Shown piece by piece: positions 25,649-35,619 of a DNA stretch of 64,000 bases. The notes below the pieces were generated by a model that was not told the DNA's origin, did no database searches, and was given only the letters and a program-made list of their open reading frames with translations. Within the stretch, counting starts at the first letter, position 1. Every line of letters starts with the position of its first letter. Source of the DNA: Methanothermobacter sp. GTDB lineage: Archaea; Methanobacteriota; Methanobacteria; Methanobacteriales; Methanothermobacteraceae. The position numbers were made by a program, and so were the translations under genes. Location of the stretch: NCBI RefSeq assembly GCF_030055435.1, contig NZ_JASFYG010000001.1, positions 82,154-146,153 of the forward strand. Reading direction: 5' to 3'.

Positions 25649-28126
25649 ATGGTTAAAAGGGTGCTTGAGAGGTTCACCAGGGACTGGCGCTTCAGGGATG
25701 CAGTGGAACACGTTGAGACGGTCCCCGCAAGGCGCGCTGAATACGCGGAGGTCACCGACCTCCCTGAGAACATCATGAAGTACCTTGAGGGGAACGGCAT
25801 CAGGCTCTACCGCCACCAGGCAGAGGCCCTCGAGGCAGTAAGGGAGGGGAAAAACATCCTCATAACAACCCCAACGGCCTCAGGGAAGACCCTGGCCTTC
25901 AACCTCCCCATAATGGAGGCCCTAACCCTTGATGGGAGTGCAACGGCCCTCTACATCTACCCTGCCAAGGCACTCTCAAGGGACCAGCTGAAGGTTCTGA
26001 GGCACCTGGAATCTGAGCTTGGAATCACACTGAACCCGGCAACCTATGATGGTGACACCCCCAGGGATATGAGGCCATGGATACGTGAGAATTCACGTGC
26101 AGTCCTCACCAACCCCCACCAGCTTCACCGTATACTGCCCTGGCACCACCAGTGGAGGAGGTTCTACAGTAACCTAAGGTACGTGGTGATAGATGAGGCC
26201 CACCAGTACCGGGGTGTCTTTGGATCAAGTGTGGCGCTCCTCATAAGGAGGCTAAGGAGGATCTGCAGGCATTACGGTTCAGATCCCAGGTTCATCCTTG
26301 CAAGCGCAACCCTCGCCAACCCTGAGGAGTTCTCAGGTAAACTGACTGGCCTGGATTTCCATGTTATCTCACGGGACACGTCACCCTCCGGCCCCAGGCA
26401 CTTCGTACTCTACAACCCCTACAGCAAGAGGGGGGACCCATCGGCGCACCTTGAAACCTCATCCATACTCACCTACCTTGTTCTGAGGGGTGTTCAGACC
26501 CTCTGCTTCACGGTTTCAAGGAAGATGGCTGAACTTGTAACCAGGTGGACCCGGGAACAGCTTGACAGGGAAAACAGGAAACTCATTGACCGTGTGACAT
26601 CCTACAGGGCAGGTTACCTTGCAGATCAGAGGAGGATGATAGAGTCAGGGCTTAGATCCGGGAAGCTCCTGGGAGTCACCACCACCAACGCCCTGGAGCT
26701 TGGTATAGATATCGGGTCACTGGACGCCGTAATAATATCAGGGTACCCGGGAACCATGATATCCACCTGGCAGCAGGCAGGGAGGGCAGGGAGGAACAGG
26801 AATGACTCCCTTGTGATCCTGGTGGCATTCGAGAACCCCCTGGACCAGTACATCATGAAGAACCCCTCCTTCATCTTCGAGAGGCCCCATGAGAACGCCA
26901 TAATCAACCCTGAAAACAGGTTCATACTCAGGAACCACACGGCCTGCGCGGCCTCAGAGTTACCCCTCACCCTCGACGACTTCCTGGACCACGACTTCAG
27001 CATGGCAGTGGCAGGGGAGATGCTGGACGATGGGGAACTTGAAATCTCACATGAGGGACTGGTGTGCAGCACCGACCCCCAGTTCAGGTATGGCCTGGAT
27101 GATATCTCATCAGATACCTTCACGGTGATATGCGAGGGCCGGACACTTGAGACCATGAGCCGGTCCCAGGCATACAGGGAGGCCCATGAGGGCGCTGTGC
27201 TCATGAACCACGGCAACACCTACATCGTACGGGACTTTGATCTGGAGAAGAGGAGGATAACCGTTGAGAGGAGAGACGTGGAGTATCATACATCGGTCCT
27301 CAGGGAGACAGAGCTCAGGGTGATCAGGAAACTCAGAAGACGGCGTGTGGGAAGCCTTGAGGTCAACTTCGGGGAGGTTGAGGTTACAGAGCACTACACC
27401 GGTTACAGGGTCATGAACTACAGTAAGGTCCTGGGTAAGAGGGACCTTGAACTTCCACCCATCAGGTTCAGGACCAGGGCACTCTGGTTCACGGTACCCG
27501 AAACCCTCAGGGAGAGGGTTGAAGGGGAGTACGGGGGTGATGAAACATTCGAGGGAGGACTCCACGGGGCTGAACACGCGCTCATAGCACTGTTCCCACT
27601 CCATGTACTCTGCGACAGGATGGATATAGGGGGACTGTCAACCCCCTGGCACCAGGACACACAGGAGGCAACGGTGTTCATCTACGACGGCTTTGAGGGG
27701 GGTATCGGACTTGCTGAGAAGGGTGTTGAGGTCTTCGAGGACCTCCTCAAGTCGACACTTGAACTTGTCTCATCCTGCGACTGCAGTGACGGGTGCCCAT
27801 CATGCATCTACTCACCAAAATGCGGCAACGACAATTCACCCCTCCACAGGGACGCCACAGTGATGATACTCGAACACCTGATGGGCATGATCTCCGGGGT
27901 TGCCAAGGAGGAAAGCAGTGAGGAGGCCCCCGGCGTCCTTGAGGAGGTTGAACTCCTCTGCAGTGAGGGCAGACTATCTGATGCCAAGCTGAAGCTGCAT
28001 GAGATCCTCGAGGAGGAACCATCTAATGCAGGGGCATGCTACCTCATGGGGGCCATCCTCAGGGAACAGGGGGAGGCTGAGATGGCAGATTACTTCCATG
28101 AGAGGGCCAGGAATGGAATGAATTGA
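25649..28126 (+). CDS. mrfA: MrfA/YprA-like superfamily 2 helicase with C-terminal metal-binding domain
   Basis: An 825-residue helicase. Visible motifs are Q-type KYLEGNGIRLYRHQAEAL, Walker A TPTASGKT (about 74-81), VIDEAHQYRG (about 180), ILASATLANP, TTNALELGIDIGSLDAVI and WQQAGRAGRN. From about residue 620 comes the DUF1998/MZB-type domain, with a four-cysteine site CDCSDGCPSCIYSPKC (about 710-726). The last 60 residues look like a TPR. In Bacillus, MrfA with the exonuclease MrfB repairs mitomycin C lesions; the downstream exonuclease-like gene supports the same pairing here. No ribosome site precedes ATG 25649, which sits 25-30 bases after a TATA-like box, suggesting a leaderless message. 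The C-terminal TPR is an addition to the usual architecture. Confidence 0.88.
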   Translation: MVKRVLERFTRDWRFRDAVEHVETVPARRAEYAEVTDLPENIMKYLEGNGIRLYRHQAEALEAVREGKNILITTPTASGKTLAFNLPIMEALTLDGSATALYIYPAKALSRDQLKVLRHLESELGITLNPATYDGDTPRDMRPWIRENSRAVLTNPHQLHRILPWHHQWRRFYSNLRYVVIDEAHQYRGVFGSSVALLIRRLRRICRHYGSDPRFILASATLANPEEFSGKLTGLDFHVISRDTSPSGPRHFVLYNPYSKRGDPSAHLETSSILTYLVLRGVQTLCFTVSRKMAELVTRWTREQLDRENRKLIDRVTSYRAGYLADQRRMIESGLRSGKLLGVTTTNALELGIDIGSLDAVIISGYPGTMISTWQQAGRAGRNRNDSLVILVAFENPLDQYIMKNPSFIFERPHENAIINPENRFILRNHTACAASELPLTLDDFLDHDFSMAVAGEMLDDGELEISHEGLVCSTDPQFRYGLDDISSDTFTVICEGRTLETMSRSQAYREAHEGAVLMNHGNTYIVRDFDLEKRRITVERRDVEYHTSVLRETELRVIRKLRRRRVGSLEVNFGEVEVTEHYTGYRVMNYSKVLGKRDLELPPIRFRTRALWFTVPETLRERVEGEYGGDETFEGGLHGAEHALIALFPLHVLCDRMDIGGLSTPWHQDTQEATVFIYDGFEGGIGLAEKGVEVFEDLLKSTLELVSSCDCSDGCPSCIYSPKCGNDNSPLHRDATVMILEHLMGMISGVAKEESSEEAPGVLEEVELLCSEGRLSDAKLKLHEILEEEPSNAGACYLMGAILREQGEAEMADYFHERARNGMN

Positions 28127-28140
28127 ATGGGGGATACTGG

Positions 28141-29055
28141 ATGTTTGAGAAACTCAAATGGGACCTCATGAGGGAATATGAGGGCATGGAACTGGATGAG
28201 GCCATCGGGGCATCCAGGGTGACCGCTGCTGGATCAGAGGCACTTGAGGTGTCCTTCACCAGGAATATGAGGTTTAGGGTCCGCGAATCAGCGGATGACA
28301 TCCTCTCTGACCTCAAGCTCCTCAGGGGTGTTGGGCCGGTCACCGAGGAGAGGTTGAAGTCTGAGGGGTACCTAACGGTTCCCGACCTACTTGCACATGA
28401 GAGTTACAGGGATGAGGCCTCCAGGGTCCTTTCCATGATCCACTCAGGGGATGTGTACAACCTGAGGTGTTACCTCAACGCCTCAGCATCCGATGAGAGG
28501 GTGCTTGCTGCTCTGGGACTCCTTGATGGCGGGGTGTTCACCTTCCTTGACATTGAGACCCTTGGGCTTTCAGGGGAACCTGTGATACTCACAGGGATGG
28601 CCTGGATTGAAGACGGTGAGATCCATGTGAGGCAGCGCCTCGCCCCTGAACCCTCCATGGAGGCGGCTGTCCTTGAGATATTCCGGCACATCCCACCCGA
28701 CTCGATCCTTGTAACATTCAACGGTGCAAGCTTTGACATCCCCTATATAAGGAGGAGGTCAGAGTTCCATAACCTGAGTAACCGGCTGGAGCAGTGCCAT
28801 GTTGACCTCTACCATGTTTCGAGGCGCCTCTGGGGCTGCAGCCTACCTGACTGCAAACTCTGCACGGTTGAGAGCCACATCCTGGGTGTGGAGAGGGACC
28901 TTGACATTCCAGGGGAATATGTGCCCGACTACTACCACACCTACCTCTCAACAGGTAACCCGGGGCCCCTGGTACCGGTGGTGGAGCACAACAGGGAGGA
29001 TATAATCAACATGGCCCTTCTGCTCTCACACATCAACTCCGGGTCCACTGATTGA
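28141..29055 (+). CDS. mrfB: MrfB/YprB-like DEDD exonuclease
   Basis: A 304-residue RNase H-like exonuclease. The DEDD residues are visible: FLDIETLGL (Asp/Glu near 137-139), FNGASFDIPYIRRR (Asp near 199), and HNREDIINM near the C-terminus. An N-terminal helical part contains LLRGVGPVTEERLKSEGY, a helix-hairpin-helix-like stretch. The CSLPDCKLCTVE stretch has cysteines that could bind metal. It matches YprB/MrfB, the exonuclease partner of the MrfA helicase, and follows that gene directly. ATG 28141 has GGGGGAT 6 bases upstream; the in-frame TTG 28123 that overlaps the helicase stop is less likely. Role in crosslink or adduct repair is inferred from the bacterial pair. Confidence 0.85.
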   Translation: MFEKLKWDLMREYEGMELDEAIGASRVTAAGSEALEVSFTRNMRFRVRESADDILSDLKLLRGVGPVTEERLKSEGYLTVPDLLAHESYRDEASRVLSMIHSGDVYNLRCYLNASASDERVLAALGLLDGGVFTFLDIETLGLSGEPVILTGMAWIEDGEIHVRQRLAPEPSMEAAVLEIFRHIPPDSILVTFNGASFDIPYIRRRSEFHNLSNRLEQCHVDLYHVSRRLWGCSLPDCKLCTVESHILGVERDLDIPGEYVPDYYHTYLSTGNPGPLVPVVEHNREDIINMALLLSHINSGSTD

Positions 29056-29141
29056 ACGGTTATGGTGCAGATGGGGATTCTGGAAGTGAAAAACCCAATA
29101 AATAAATATTCCCTTTAACATATTATCTGGTGGTGTTTTAC

Positions 29142-29453
29142 ATGGATATCCTGATTCTTGTAAACCGCGTGGCGGGGCTCATCCTGGGGGTCATGATAAT
29201 AGTCTCATGCCTCAGGATAATCTCGGAGCTGAGGTCCAGGGAACTTGCGGTCTCCATGCTCTTCCTCAAGAGGCGGGTGTCCAGGATTATAGCTGCATCC
29301 ATATTCATAGCATCCATCTTCACGGTACTCGTGGGCCTAACATTCGTTGGGGGACAGTCAGAGTTTGTGGTTGAGGGCCTGCTGAACCTGAACGCCCTCT
29401 TTCTCCTTGTAGTGGTGGGCCTCCTAGCCTCAGTCATGGGGGGTGATACCTGA
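29142..29453 (+). CDS. Small membrane protein of unknown function
   Basis: A 103-residue protein with three hydrophobic segments: ILVNRVAGLILGVMIIVSC, IIAASIFIASIFTVLVGL and LNALFLLVVVGLLASVM. A charged loop follows the first (SELRSRELAVSMLFLKRRVSR). ATG 29142 is chosen because GGTGGTG lies 6 bases before it, and AATAAATATT at 29101-29110 is a fitting TATA. It overlaps the next gene by one base, so the two are coupled and may form a heteromeric membrane complex. Not recognised as a known family. A similarly arranged pair occurs at 35620-36182. Confidence 0.7.
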   Translation: MDILILVNRVAGLILGVMIIVSCLRIISELRSRELAVSMLFLKRRVSRIIAASIFIASIFTVLVGLTFVGGQSEFVVEGLLNLNALFLLVVVGLLASVMGGDT

Positions 29454-29779
29454 TGGTCCCTGCCTGGCTCATCATGATACCACCCATCCTGACCCTGTAC
29501 TTTGCAGCGAGGATACTCCTCAACAACCTTAGATACAGTGAGGCGGCCCTGGGGATGCTCTTCTCCAACATCAATGAGACCACACGCCTCCTGAGGGTAT
29601 TCGCTGTTTCAATGATACTCTTCTCAGCCACGAGGGTGATGGACCTCATTGACCTCTTCCACCCAATACCCTGGAACGATGAGATAATAGCCTCCATAAT
29701 ATGGGTGGTTGACATCGTCCTTGTCTATGTCTTCTACAGGGTTGCCGCCACAACAACGCCCCATGAGAAGAAGATCTGA
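29453..29779 (+). CDS. Small membrane protein, partner of the preceding gene
   Basis: A 108-residue protein with three hydrophobic stretches (WLIMIPPILTLYFAARILL, VFAVSMILFSATRVMDLI, IIASIIWVVDIVLVYVFYR) and a short charged C-terminus. It is translated from ATG 29453 within TGATG, with GGGGGTGAT upstream, so it is coupled to the gene before it. The layout (helix, amphipathic loop ARILLNNLRYSEAALGMLF, two helices) parallels its neighbour (SELRSRELAVSMLF), suggesting the two arose by duplication. Function is unknown. Confidence 0.7.
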   Translation: MVPAWLIMIPPILTLYFAARILLNNLRYSEAALGMLFSNINETTRLLRVFAVSMILFSATRVMDLIDLFHPIPWNDEIIASIIWVVDIVLVYVFYRVAATTTPHEKKI

Positions 29780-29869
29780 TGAGTGAAGGAAAAGCTTCCA
29801 CTGATATAGAATCTGATAGACAGCCTGCCGCCTTTCGGTGGGGGATATAACTGTTGAGGGAGAATCTGA

Positions 29870-32800
29870 ATGGATAAATCTGCAAGGAAGATCATCGAGA
29901 GGGAATTTGAGAACCTGAGGGAGAAACTCCTTGACCTCACAATGCGAAACCAGCTCCTGAACTTCAGGCCAAGGTCAAGGACGGTTGAGGTTGTTAACCA
30001 CGACCCTGAATACATCTACACCTACCTGGTCCTCAACGGCGGTAAGATGAAACTGGCCCCCAGGAGGGAACCTGAAGAGGAGACTGACCCCGGTAACGAA
30101 ATTGAGGACCCTGAAGGTGAAGTTGATACCGTTAACCACATGGAGGACCCTGAAGGTGAATGGGAGATTGACCACGGTGATGAGCTGGAGGACCTTAAAC
30201 CCGATGATGAGAACATCCTCCTGACTGACCTCACAGAATCTGAACTTCAGAGGAGGCTCTTCTACATCAACCAGAGGGCAAGGACGATGATCCAGGAGCA
30301 GGGCTATAACATACTCTACCTCGCCCTGGGGTTCCTTGAGTGGATGGCCGCGGATGAACCTGACATCAGGAGGGCCCCCCTGATACTTGTACCGGTGGTC
30401 CTTGAGAGGCGAAGGGCGGGCTCATCATTCTCACTACGCTGGGATGGTAGCGAGATCATAACTAACATGTCACTCCAGGCCAGGCTCAGGGAGGAGGGAA
30501 TCGAACTACCCGAGTTCAGGATGCCCCAGAGTCCTTCAGGGATCGCAGAGTACTTCAGGAGGGTTGAGGATGCGGTGAAATCCATGGATGGATGGGGGGT
30601 CACCGATGAGGTCCAGCTGGGTTTCTTCTCATTCACCAAGTTCCTCATGTACATGGACCTTGACCCTGCATCCTACTCAAACTGGGATGAGATAGTTGAA
30701 CGCCCCCTCCTCAGGGCCCTCTTCTCCATCGAAATAGATGAGGATGATGGGGAGGTGGACATAGACAGCATCCCCTACGAGGACCTCTACCACGTGGTTG
30801 ACGCCGACTCATCCCAGATCGCGGTTATAGAGGATGTGAAGGCTGGTAAGAACCTTGTGGTTGAGGGGCCCCCCGGTACAGGGAAATCCCAGACCATCGT
30901 GAACCTGATAGCCGAGCTCATGGCCGCAGGAAAGACCGTGCTCTTTGTGAGTGAGAAGATGGCCGCCCTTGAGGTTGTGAAGAGCAGACTGGACTCCATT
31001 GGCCTTGGAAGGTTCTGCCTTGAACTCCACTCCCATAAGGCCAGGAAGAAGGACGTCCTCAAGGAACTGGAGTCAACCCTCATGGAGGCCGAGGCAGAGA
31101 GGCCAGACGCTGAGAGGGAGTTCAGGAGGGTGGAAAAGCTGCGCGATGAGCTCAACGAGTACAGGAGGGCCCTCCATGAGCCACTGTACAGCATACAGCT
31201 CTCACCATTCCAGTTATTCGGGATGAAGGAGAGCTCAGAGAGGTACTTCAATGGGGAGATGCCATTCGTCAGGATACCCTCACCTGAGACCATAACCCCC
31301 GATGAGTGGGATGAGGCCCTCGTGGAACTGAGAAACCTCGCGAAGCTGGCCGAACTCCTCCCACCCCTCCATGAGAACCCCTGGTCAGGCACCGACCCCG
31401 GGATGATGCTACCCTCGGATGTGAGGGAACTGGAGGTCCTCCTGGAGTCAGTGATTAAGGTTACCGATAAACTGATGGCCGCACTCAGGGAATTCCAGGA
31501 GAGGTACGGCTTCAGCCCAGTTAAGAATGTAGGGGACCTTGAGAGGCTCGGAGAGGTGGTCTCTGTTGTTGCAGAGTCACGCCCCTTCGACCTTGGTGTC
31601 CTTGAATCAGAGATCTGGGACCGCTACAGGGCTGACGCCTTCACACTCCTTGATAAGCTTGAGGCCTACACCCGCAGGAGGGAGATACTCGACAGGTTCC
31701 ATGAATCTGTCCACAGCGTGGATCTGGAGGCACTCCTAAGGGAGTACCTAAAGGAGTCATCCAGCAGGATAAAGTTCCTGAGCGGCAGGTACAGGAAGGT
31801 GAGGAATGAGATAGACGCCCTCTACGTTGGAAGGGCCCCTGAGAATGACTATGAGATTGTGGAGGACCTTGAGAACCTGATTGATGTCATGAGCCTCAGG
31901 GAGGAACTTGAAAGGTACAGTGGCGTGGCCGAGAGGTTCTTCGGTTCAATGTGGAACCCTGAAAACCCATCCATCCAGGACCTGAGGGCCACCGCAGAGT
32001 GGATAGGCCGGTTCAGGGACCTCCACAGCGAGGGCCTCATATCGGAGAGGACACTGGAGTGCATCTCTGATGGCCTTGACGGTGATAGGCTTCTCTCTGA
32101 ATTCCATGAAATCCTCGAAATCCACAGTGAACTCCAGGATAAACTCTCAAAGCTCCAGACAAGGATAAACACCCATGCCCATGTCATATTCAACTCAGCA
32201 CCGGAGGAGGTCCCGTTCCGCGCCTGGAGGTCAAGGGTTAAGGCGTGGAGGGAGGCACTCAACCTCCTCCCCCTCTGGTCCCAGTACCTTGAGAAGAAGA
32301 GGCTCTGCATGAAGACCCGGGGGGCCGCATTCATACCACTCATAGAGTCCAGGATAATCAGCATGGAGGATATAAGGCCCGCCATGGAGGGTAACCTTGC
32401 AGATGCCCTCCTTGAGAGGGCCTTCAGGGAGATACCGGTCCTTTACACCTTCATTGGTGACCTCCATGAGGCCAGGATAAGGGAGTTCAGGGAGCTTGAC
32501 TCCAGGATAATCGAGCTCAACAGGAAGAGGCTCATATATCAGCTCACAAGCAACATGCCAACCGTCTTCGGCGGGGCGGCTCCGGACTCTGAGGAGAGCA
32601 TCCTCAGCGGTGAATTCACACGTAAGAGGGGGCATATGCCCCTCAGGAAACTCCTTAAACTTGCAGGTGGCGTTATAAAGAGGATAAAGCCCTGCTTCAT
32701 GATGAGCCCCCTCTCCATTGCACAGTACCTTGACCCCAGGAGCAGCGAACTCCAGTTTGATGTGGTGATATTCGACGAGGCATCACAGGTTAAACCAGAG

Positions 32801-34657
32801 GACGCCCTGGGGGCATTCTTAAGGGCCAGGAATGCTGTGGTGATGGGTGACACCAACCAGCTCCCACCAACCAGCTTCTTTGACCAGATGCTCACATCAG
32901 AGGAGGACTCTGAGGATGTGGCCACAGCGGCTGACATTGAGAGCATACTACACCTCTGCAAGAGGAGCTTCCCTGTGAGGATGCTGAGGTGGCACTACAG
33001 GAGCCGGCACGAGTCCCTGATCGCCGTGTCGAACCAGGAGTTCTATGACAACAGGCTCCTTGTGTACCCTTCACCCTCAAGGGAGGATGAGGAACTGGGG
33101 CTTCACCTCAGGTACATTCCAGACACGGTATATGAGCGCGGAAGGACCTCATCCAACCCCCTCGAGGCCGCAGCCGTTGTTGAGGCCATAGAGGAGCACT
33201 TCATAAGGTACGGCACATCAAGGAGTCTTGGTGTGGGCACGTTCTCTGTTGCCCAGATGAACGCCATCCTCGAGGCCCTAGAGGAGAGGCTTCGAGAGAA
33301 CCCTGAACTTGAGCGGCTCATAAACCAGGAGACCAATGAGCCATTCTTCATAAAGAACCTTGAAACCATACAGGGGGATGAGAGGGACGTTATCTTCATC
33401 AGTGTGGGCTACGGCTTTGATGAAAACGGGCGGATGTCCCTCAACTTTGGGCCCCTGAACCAGGAGGGCGGTGAGAGGAGGCTGAACGTCCTCATCACCA
33501 GGGCCCGTGAGAAGTGCGTGGTTTTCACCAACTTCAGGGCATCGGACCTTAAAACAGGGCCGGGGACGCCCTTCGGTGTCAGGGCACTTAAGAGGTTCCT
33601 CAGGTACGCAGAGACAGGTGTGCTTGACTCAGATTCCACCAGTAATTCACAGGGCCTCTTTGAGGATTCGGTATACGAGTTCCTGGTTGACCAGGGATTC
33701 GAGGTTGACAGGGGTGTGGGGTGTGCAGGTTTCAGGGTTGACTTTGCGGTTAAGGACCCAGATGACCCTGGCAGGTACATTGCAGGGATCCTCACCGATG
33801 GTGAGATGTACCGGAGGGCGGAGGTTGCAAGGGATCGTGACAGGCTCAGGGAGGAGATCCTCAGGAACCTTGGCTGGAACATCATCCACCTCTGGTCCTC
33901 GGACTGGTACCGCAATAGGGATGAGACACAGAGGAAGGTTGCGGAGGGTCTCTCGGAAATAGTTGAGAAAACCAGGGAATCCAGGGAGCTACAGGAGGTG
34001 ACTGAGGTGGAGGGTCAGGTGGAGGTTGATGACCCTGAACCCCCTGAGGTTGATGAGAATTTAGATGATTCCACCAGGGAAGAGCAGGATGCAGCTGAAC
34101 CAGTGGATCCCGATGAATCCATGGGGCAGGCTGTTGCCAGGTACGTCGAGTACACCACCGATAAACTGAAAAAACCCGACGATCTCTACAAAAACCCAAC
34201 ACCCGTGATATCATCCGTTGTGAGTGAGATAGTATCAATGGAGGGTCCCGTGCACGTCGAGGAGGTTATAAGGCGTATAAGGGAGTCATGTGGACTTAGA
34301 AGAGCAGGTAGGAGGGTGAGGAGCATAATAAACTCTGCAATTGAGATGGCGGAGAACAATGGTAACATCAAGCGGAGCGGTGACTTCCTGCTCCTCACTG
34401 AGTCCATGCCTGTCACCGTGAGGAGAAGGACTGGGAGGATTGACATCTCATTAATATCTCCAATGGAGATTGAGGAGGCTGTGAGGATAGCCCTAAGGTC
34501 CACCTCAGAGGTGGATGAGGTTGTAACAAGGGTCTCGAGGATGTTTGGCTTTAAAAATACCAGCAGAAAGACTGCCACGGGTATCAGAAAGGTCATAGAG
34601 GATATGGCCCGGAGGGGTGAGGTTGTGGTTGAGGATGATACCATCAGACCGGGGTGA
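29870..34657 (+). CDS. Giant DUF4011 helicase with Vsr-like nuclease and DUF3320 domain
   Basis: A 1595-residue superfamily 1B (DNA2/NAM7-like) helicase. The N-terminal DUF4011-type region begins LRDKLLDLTMRNQLLNFRPR-like (here REKLLDLTMRNQLLNF) and includes an acidic insert with two EDPEGE repeats (about 80-105). Walker A GPPGTGKS is at 333-340. A long coiled-coil insert spans about 390-880. Walker B VIFDEASQ is near 966-973, with GDTNQLPPT, HYRSRHE, TIQGDERDVIFIS and LNVLITRAREK after it. Residues about 1262-1365 form a Vsr/MTES_1575-like nuclease (FRVDFAV, GILTDGEMY, LGWNIIHLWSSDW). DUF3320 follows at about 1421-1510. This architecture is often found in defence islands. ATG 29870 has GAGGGAG upstream. 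Its composition is host-like. Confidence 0.9.
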   Translation: MDKSARKIIEREFENLREKLLDLTMRNQLLNFRPRSRTVEVVNHDPEYIYTYLVLNGGKMKLAPRREPEEETDPGNEIEDPEGEVDTVNHMEDPEGEWEIDHGDELEDLKPDDENILLTDLTESELQRRLFYINQRARTMIQEQGYNILYLALGFLEWMAADEPDIRRAPLILVPVVLERRRAGSSFSLRWDGSEIITNMSLQARLREEGIELPEFRMPQSPSGIAEYFRRVEDAVKSMDGWGVTDEVQLGFFSFTKFLMYMDLDPASYSNWDEIVERPLLRALFSIEIDEDDGEVDIDSIPYEDLYHVVDADSSQIAVIEDVKAGKNLVVEGPPGTGKSQTIVNLIAELMAAGKTVLFVSEKMAALEVVKSRLDSIGLGRFCLELHSHKARKKDVLKELESTLMEAEAERPDAEREFRRVEKLRDELNEYRRALHEPLYSIQLSPFQLFGMKESSERYFNGEMPFVRIPSPETITPDEWDEALVELRNLAKLAELLPPLHENPWSGTDPGMMLPSDVRELEVLLESVIKVTDKLMAALREFQERYGFSPVKNVGDLERLGEVVSVVAESRPFDLGVLESEIWDRYRADAFTLLDKLEAYTRRREILDRFHESVHSVDLEALLREYLKESSSRIKFLSGRYRKVRNEIDALYVGRAPENDYEIVEDLENLIDVMSLREELERYSGVAERFFGSMWNPENPSIQDLRATAEWIGRFRDLHSEGLISERTLECISDGLDGDRLLSEFHEILEIHSELQDKLSKLQTRINTHAHVIFNSAPEEVPFRAWRSRVKAWREALNLLPLWSQYLEKKRLCMKTRGAAFIPLIESRIISMEDIRPAMEGNLADALLERAFREIPVLYTFIGDLHEARIREFRELDSRIIELNRKRLIYQLTSNMPTVFGGAAPDSEESILSGEFTRKRGHMPLRKLLKLAGGVIKRIKPCFMMSPLSIAQYLDPRSSELQFDVVIFDEASQVKPEDALGAFLRARNAVVMGDTNQLPPTSFFDQMLTSEEDSEDVATAADIESILHLCKRSFPVRMLRWHYRSRHESLIAVSNQEFYDNRLLVYPSPSREDEELGLHLRYIPDTVYERGRTSSNPLEAAAVVEAIEEHFIRYGTSRSLGVGTFSVAQMNAILEALEERLRENPELERLINQETNEPFFIKNLETIQGDERDVIFISVGYGFDENGRMSLNFGPLNQEGGERRLNVLITRAREKCVVFTNFRASDLKTGPGTPFGVRALKRFLRYAETGVLDSDSTSNSQGLFEDSVYEFLVDQGFEVDRGVGCAGFRVDFAVKDPDDPGRYIAGILTDGEMYRRAEVARDRDRLREEILRNLGWNIIHLWSSDWYRNRDETQRKVAEGLSEIVEKTRESRELQEVTEVEGQVEVDDPEPPEVDENLDDSTREEQDAAEPVDPDESMGQAVARYVEYTTDKLKKPDDLYKNPTPVISSVVSEIVSMEGPVHVEEVIRRIRESCGLRRAGRRVRSIINSAIEMAENNGNIKRSGDFLLLTESMPVTVRRRTGRIDISLISPMEIEEAVRIALRSTSEVDEVVTRVSRMFGFKNTSRKTATGIRKVIEDMARRGEVVVEDDTIRPG

Positions 34658-35584
34658 TGCGAGCATACCTCCATTTAGATTCGTATGGAGGCGTATATGA
34701 ACCCCTACTCGATCATATCCCTCCCTGCATCTGTGATTCCTTGTATTCATCTACTACAGGAAAAACCCCGAATAACCTTAATCTTATTGTATCCACCCTG
34801 TGTTGCTGTATCATTCATGGCCTTCACCGACTTGGTTTACCGGAAACTGTCATCACAGGGAATACCATCATATGGCTCAGGCTGAGATTCCTCTGGCCTA
34901 TCATACCGGAGATTCTCCTTCATACAGCCCTCATCTACACGGGAATGGAGGTAACCGGGAGTTGCAGTAATGCACCTGCACTTATATTCATCGTTAAAGG
35001 GGCTTGAATGACCTCTTCATTTCCAGTCCAGTCCTCAAATCCCATGGCTGGACCTACGCCCTCCCGGAACCCCTCTGGTCTTTGCACTCTTCTCGCTCTG
35101 GACATTTGCTGTGACACTCACGGCGGAAGCCATCATACTAAGGGACTACTTTAGATCAGAAGGGTACATGGGGGAGTCCCTGTACATATTCATGGGTCGT
35201 TTCGTGCTGCTGATTGTGAACTTCACAACTGACTTCATTTTCAGGGATCCTATTGGTTCGGTCTTCCAGAATTCAGCAATAACATCCTCATTTGACTGTT
35301 CTTCATTGCCTGTGGTGTCTGGAGATACGAATTTCCAGAAATCTCACCTGCCATGGCTACAAGGGGCATATGTGATGCCCAACTTCTCATGATAACGGAC
35401 CTTTAGGGAGGGTTAGAGGCTACATCGGGAGTAAACATGAGAAGTTCTCCTACAGTCCCAGAGATTGTGGTGAAAACCATTCCAGGATATTTTTGACCCC
35501 TCTGACATGGAGATGATGAGGGAGGTGGTCTCGGATTTCAGCTTATCTGAAATGTTCCTTGAAGCGTGTAAGGGAAAGAACTAA
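34658..35584 (+). pseudogene. Decayed region with remnants of at least one membrane-protein gene
   Basis: No intact gene fits here, though short open frames pass from one frame to the next. Membrane-like pieces are PPCVAVSFMAFTDLVYRKLS (about 34790-34850), then IIPEILLHTALIYTG in another frame, then LVFALFSLWTFAVTLTAEA with IFMGRFVLLIVNFTTDF in a third (about 35070-35240). A separate remnant near 35485-35584 reads FQDIFDPSDMEMMREVV and ends ACKGKN before a stop. This looks like gene decay with several frameshifts. The original families were not recognised. Confidence 0.45.
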
Positions 35585-35619
35585 ATTATCCAGGAAATAT
35601 ATATGTAAATGGTGATAGG

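Noticed and set aside
29796-29850. Hairpin terminator between the small membrane-protein pair and the giant helicase
   Set aside because: The only stem (CCGCC with GGTGG) is short and lacks a T run; not convincing.
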